Program-made: the position numbers and the translations under genes
NCBI RefSeq assembly: GCF_010183535.1
Contig: NC_071330.1
Coordinates: 5,933,717-5,997,716 of the forward strand
Direction: 5' to 3'
DNA: 64,000 nt
From: Caenorhabditis remanei
Taxonomy: Eukaryota > Nematoda > Chromadorea > Rhabditida > Rhabditidae
Shown: in pieces, positions 60,401-64,000 of the stretch
How the letters are laid out: every line of letters begins with the position of its first letter
Numbering within the stretch: position 1 is the first letter of the stretch
Notes under the pieces: generated by a model
The model's input: the letters and a program-made list of their open reading frames with translations, nothing else
The model's database searches: none
What the model was told of the DNA's origin: nothing

Positions 60401-63400
60401 ATGTCTGTCTCAATGGATTTCGAGCAACGAATGCGGAGATACAAGGTAAGAATCCATCCATCTGAACCCGGGAGAAGCGATGCATATATTGCATCCACTC
60501 AACAACAACATATGGTAATGAATCAAAAGATTGACGATGCTATCGATTCTTTTCAAGTGGCGAGGTCACAAACAAAAAAACAGAAAAGAGAGAACTTCGA
60601 TCGATCGATCACCTTTCGCAATCACTTTCACTTGTCCTTCTTATCATTAAATTCACTTTATTCTTCTTATTCGGGAAAACGGAACGAAAACTTCCTTGGC
60701 CCTTTCCTGTGTGACTTCGCGTCGATGTGTTGGCACAAAAGTGACACGGTTGACCTCAATCTGTCTCCTTTTCTTTTCTTTTCCCGTAGCCTCGCTGCGC
60801 CTCCCTATTTACTCAACAACCGCTCAATAACTTGACTCTGAACTGTTCTAGAATTTATTGCAGATCGACTCGATGAAATATGACCAACGAGTGAATGGCG
60901 GAGGTATGATAGACAGTAATAAAAATAGAAGAAAAACATGATTTTACAGTTCCTTCTATCAATATGAACGACTGGAATCAACCTTACTCGGCTTCGCCGC
61001 CTTCGTCTAGAAATGGCGAAGATGACGGTTCTTCTGTGACGCATTCGAGGTGTGTATACAGATTAAAATCTTTTGAAAGCTTCTCCTCGCAAAATGAAAC
61101 AAATTTATCTCTTTTTTGAAGACCACGTCGAAGCCGGTTGGACAAAGACCTTCCACAGACACGCGGCCCAATGATAATCCAACCTGCTCACCAGAATTCA
61201 CGAAAAAGTAACCGACAAGGAAATGGAAACATTAATATGTCTAATGGAGGGGCGAGAACTCATAACTCTACTTTTAATGGTTATGATATGTCATACAAAA
61301 GGTTTGAAACTGATTTCATCGAACATTTCACAACAATTAATTTCAGATATCACCATAATTCATCCCGTGGCGCTAACGAAAGTTTCTCTGCAATTTATCC
61401 TCAATCCCGGAATGTTTCTGGTTATGCCAGTGATTATATGAGCAGTCGTATGGGAGGGGGATTAATGCCAAACGAGCCAAGAAGGCCAAGGTCAATTGCT
61501 GCTGAAAAGTATAGTACTCTAGCGAGAAACCACTTCGGTGGTTATGAAACTGGCGAATCTGGAAATAATTCGGAAGAAATTGATGATGAAGAGGGAGAAG
61601 ATGAAGAGATGAGAGGGTACAATATGGAAGCAAGGCGAGCACAAGGTTCAAGGAGTGTTACCAACGCGTTACCAGTTGAACGCTACAACGAAGAAGATGA
61701 AACATATTACTACGGAGTTGTGAACCTTGGTTCCCAAATAGTTGATTATGTCTTACGAATGATGCCACCTCCTGAAGAGTATTATCGGTTCAAGCCGATC
61801 GAACGAGTTGCATATATTTATTACTGTACCGTTTACAAGAAACCGTTTCACAATTTGAAACAGTTTCGCAATATGTTCAACAAGAAGTACTGGAATCATA
61901 TTTGTGATGGTGACTCTGAAGAAAAAGCTCTTTCCAAGGTAGTTTGAAAGTAAAGTTAAACAATAAAATTGTATGTTCCAGGTTTGTAAATCTATGCAAG
62001 ACCAGTACACTCAACGGCAAATTGATGCTTCTCGCATTGCCTACGAAAAACAACAAAAAGAAGAGGCTGAAAGTCAGAAACTTGACTTTAATCAGTAAGA
62101 AACTATTTTAAAAATATTTCTATGTAAATTTTATATTGTTATAGACACCGTATCGATGAGCCAGAAGAACAAAAATATATGATTTCTCAGCCAGAAGACG
62201 TTTTAAGCAACGGACCTCTTCATTATCATTCTTGTCTTCAATTCGCTTCAATTGGTGTTGGTGGAAAGCTTGTGATCATTCGCCCGGCAGGAACTGCTGA
62301 TCCAATATCTGGCCATATTCTCAGTACTACGAGTGTTCATGTTGATGATTTGCGAAGTTTGCTTCATTTTGATGAACAATCTGCAAAAGTTATAGAATCT
62401 GTGCAAAACTTCAAAGGTCCACTGATCGCCGGACAGACACCATCGCATTCTGTTCGCCTTTATATTCAACGTCAAATTGATGCACTTCGATCAATGCGTA
62501 ATTCTGAAGATGTGAAAAAAACTGAAGTTGTGGATGCGCTTTTGATTTGGCAGTTGCTGGAAATTATGGTTCAACAACAGGGAGTAAGTCTTGAATTTCC
62601 TCAATAAATAGTTATATAAACTTATGTTTCCAACATATTGAATGAATTGTTTCAGAGAGTCAATGGACCTGATATTGCTGCTTTGTTGACGAATGCATCG
62701 GAAGAGCTTGCTGAGAAAACAGGAATTTCCGAAGTTTCAGATGTTACTCACAAATCGGATGCTAAAGAACGGTTCAATAAATTCCTTCTCGGTGGTCACA
62801 TAAATGAGGCTGTAGAAAGTGCAATTTCTGATGGACTGTATGCTGATGCTATGACTTTAATTCGTAGATTACATCCGAACGATGCCAAGAAAATTGAAGA
62901 AATCGAGACACGCTTCATGAATCTTCGGTCAATTGATGATCCGTTTGCTACACTTGTCGCGGTTGCTAATGATCAGTTACCTCCGATTCTCACTAATTCG
63001 GCATTTGATGACGAGAACAATTGGAAACGACACGCTGCGATTGTTTTAGCTAACCTCAGCTCAGAGGCAGCTATGCTAACAGTACGAATCTTTGTGAATA
63101 ACAAAGTCCATTTTGTTTTTTTTTTCAGATTTACCGACTTGGTTTGCTTCTGGCTAGAAGAAAACGAAACTGTGCTGCCGATTTCTGTCTTCTTGTAGTT
63201 TGTGTTCTTACCGGTTACGATTCATTCAGTCTACCGGCAACATCTGATACCGAGGGGCAAGAAAGATCACGAGAACATATTGGATTAGTTCACAGTGGTT
63301 CCGAGTTACTGAATCGAGTGGACGGACTGTCGGGAACTGCTGGGTACGATATTTCAGTTCTTCATTTATAACTTTATCGCTTTTCAGTTTCTCATTCACT

Positions 63401-64000
63401 GACCTTCATGCTACTGACATCTTTGACTACGCTCTCCGACTAGGAAATGGCAACACCAACTCACCATTGGCGAAATCGGTTGACTATCAGATGGCACGTA
63501 TCGAATACGCAAAGAAGCTAGCTTCTTATGGTGGATTCGCTACAGATGCTTTCAGATACTGTACAGAAGTAGCGAGATCTTTGTGGGTGTATATTAATGC
63601 ATTCGATAGAAACTCTATGTTCGATCTGTGTGACTTAGCAGAAAGTCTCCAACATGTCGCTGCAACAACAACAGCTGAAATCGAATGGATTACATCTATG
63701 AGAATGATGTTGAATGAAGTTCCACAGCCTGTGAATGAAGTTCAAGAAGAGCAATTGCCTTCTATGAAAGACCATTCCCTCGCTTCGGAAGCTCAAAAAT
63801 GGCACGATGAACATCAAGCACCTATTGAGATTTCGAAGAAAATGGTTTCTCAGTACCAAGATGAATCTGTTCCTGCGTATGCTCCCACATCTGCGCCACC
63901 AGTTCAAGAGAGCTATCGACAGCCAGCTGTAGTGCAGCAACTACAAAATCCGATTCAGAATTATGGTGGAGCACCGAAGAATCCTATTCAAACTTCTATG
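60401..64000 (+). CDS. sec-16A.1: SEC16, COPII scaffold at ER exit sites (5' part)
   Basis: Organises COPII coat assembly at ER exit sites. Exons: 60401-60445, 60864-60903, 60950-61049, 61122-61301, 61347-61938, 61982-62094, 62145-62583, 62656-63081, 63129-63343 and 63388 to the window edge; every phase agrees. The N-terminal part is disordered and Ser/Arg/Asn-rich with an acidic patch (EEIDDEEGEDEE). The central conserved domain begins around HSCLQFASIGVGGKLVIIRP and continues through the helical region (RFNKFLLGGHINEAVESAIS, ADAMTLIRRLHP, WKRHAAIVLANLSSEAAMLT, HIGLVHSG, YAKKLASYGGFATDAFRYC), the SEC16 ACE1-like solenoid that binds SEC13. The C-terminus is outside the window. Exon 1 may alternatively run on from 60446 (frame open, QQQHMVMNQKIDD), with only a weak later donor. 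Confidence 0.92.

Overview
The window is nuclear DNA of a Caenorhabditis nematode other than C. elegans. It is AT-rich, with short GT-AG introns, TTTTCAG acceptors placed just upstream of start codons (trans-splice sites), and near full-length orthologues of C. elegans chromosome III genes. The anchors are sma-2, a UDP-galactose transporter (ugtp-1), an NTE/PNPLA6 phospholipase, pdhk-2, cyclin A (cya-1), the TRPM channel ced-11 and sec-16. Orthologue names come from memory of those protein families; no database search was possible. Exon boundaries were derived by hand from splice signals, phase continuity and family conservation.

Layout. 1-4.4 kb: 3' end of a TPR-like gene (+), then the MH1-encoding 5' half of sma-2 (-). 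4.4-10.1 kb: ugtp-1 (+), whose 4.3-kb first intron holds two tandemly duplicated F-box genes on the opposite strand. 13.4-17.5 kb: a retrotransposon gag-like gene (+) without pol or recognisable LTRs. 18.4-28.4 kb: NTE phospholipase (-), with a likely distal first exon only about 250 bp behind pdhk-2 (28.7-31.6 kb, -), a spacing typical of a nematode operon. 32.4-34.0 kb: a secreted DUF19-like protein (-). 34-37.8 kb: transposon remnants, including a hAT-type MITE with an 8-bp target duplication. 37.8-39.6 kb: a secreted Cys-rich protein (+) with a tRNA-Asn in its first intron (-). 40.4-42.1 kb: cyclin A (-), divergent from a small unrecognised gene (+, 42.3-42.8 kb). 43-48 kb: gene-poor, with short ORFs, hairpins and MITEs. 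48.0-50.3 kb: an Ig-like surface protein (+). 50.4-50.7 kb: a divergent LC8-like dynein light chain (-). 52.7-58.1 kb: ced-11 (+), ending in a TRPM2-like NUDT9-homology region. 58.4-60.2 kb: a long near-perfect palindrome flanked by TTAA. 60.4-64 kb: the 5' half of sec-16 (+).

The conserved genes serve unrelated housekeeping roles (TGF-beta signalling, Golgi sugar import, lipid turnover, mitochondrial fuel control, cell cycle, ER exit). The accessory layer is more unusual: nested duplicated F-box genes, a possible domesticated gag, a foldback element, and several inverted-repeat elements in introns and intergenic DNA.
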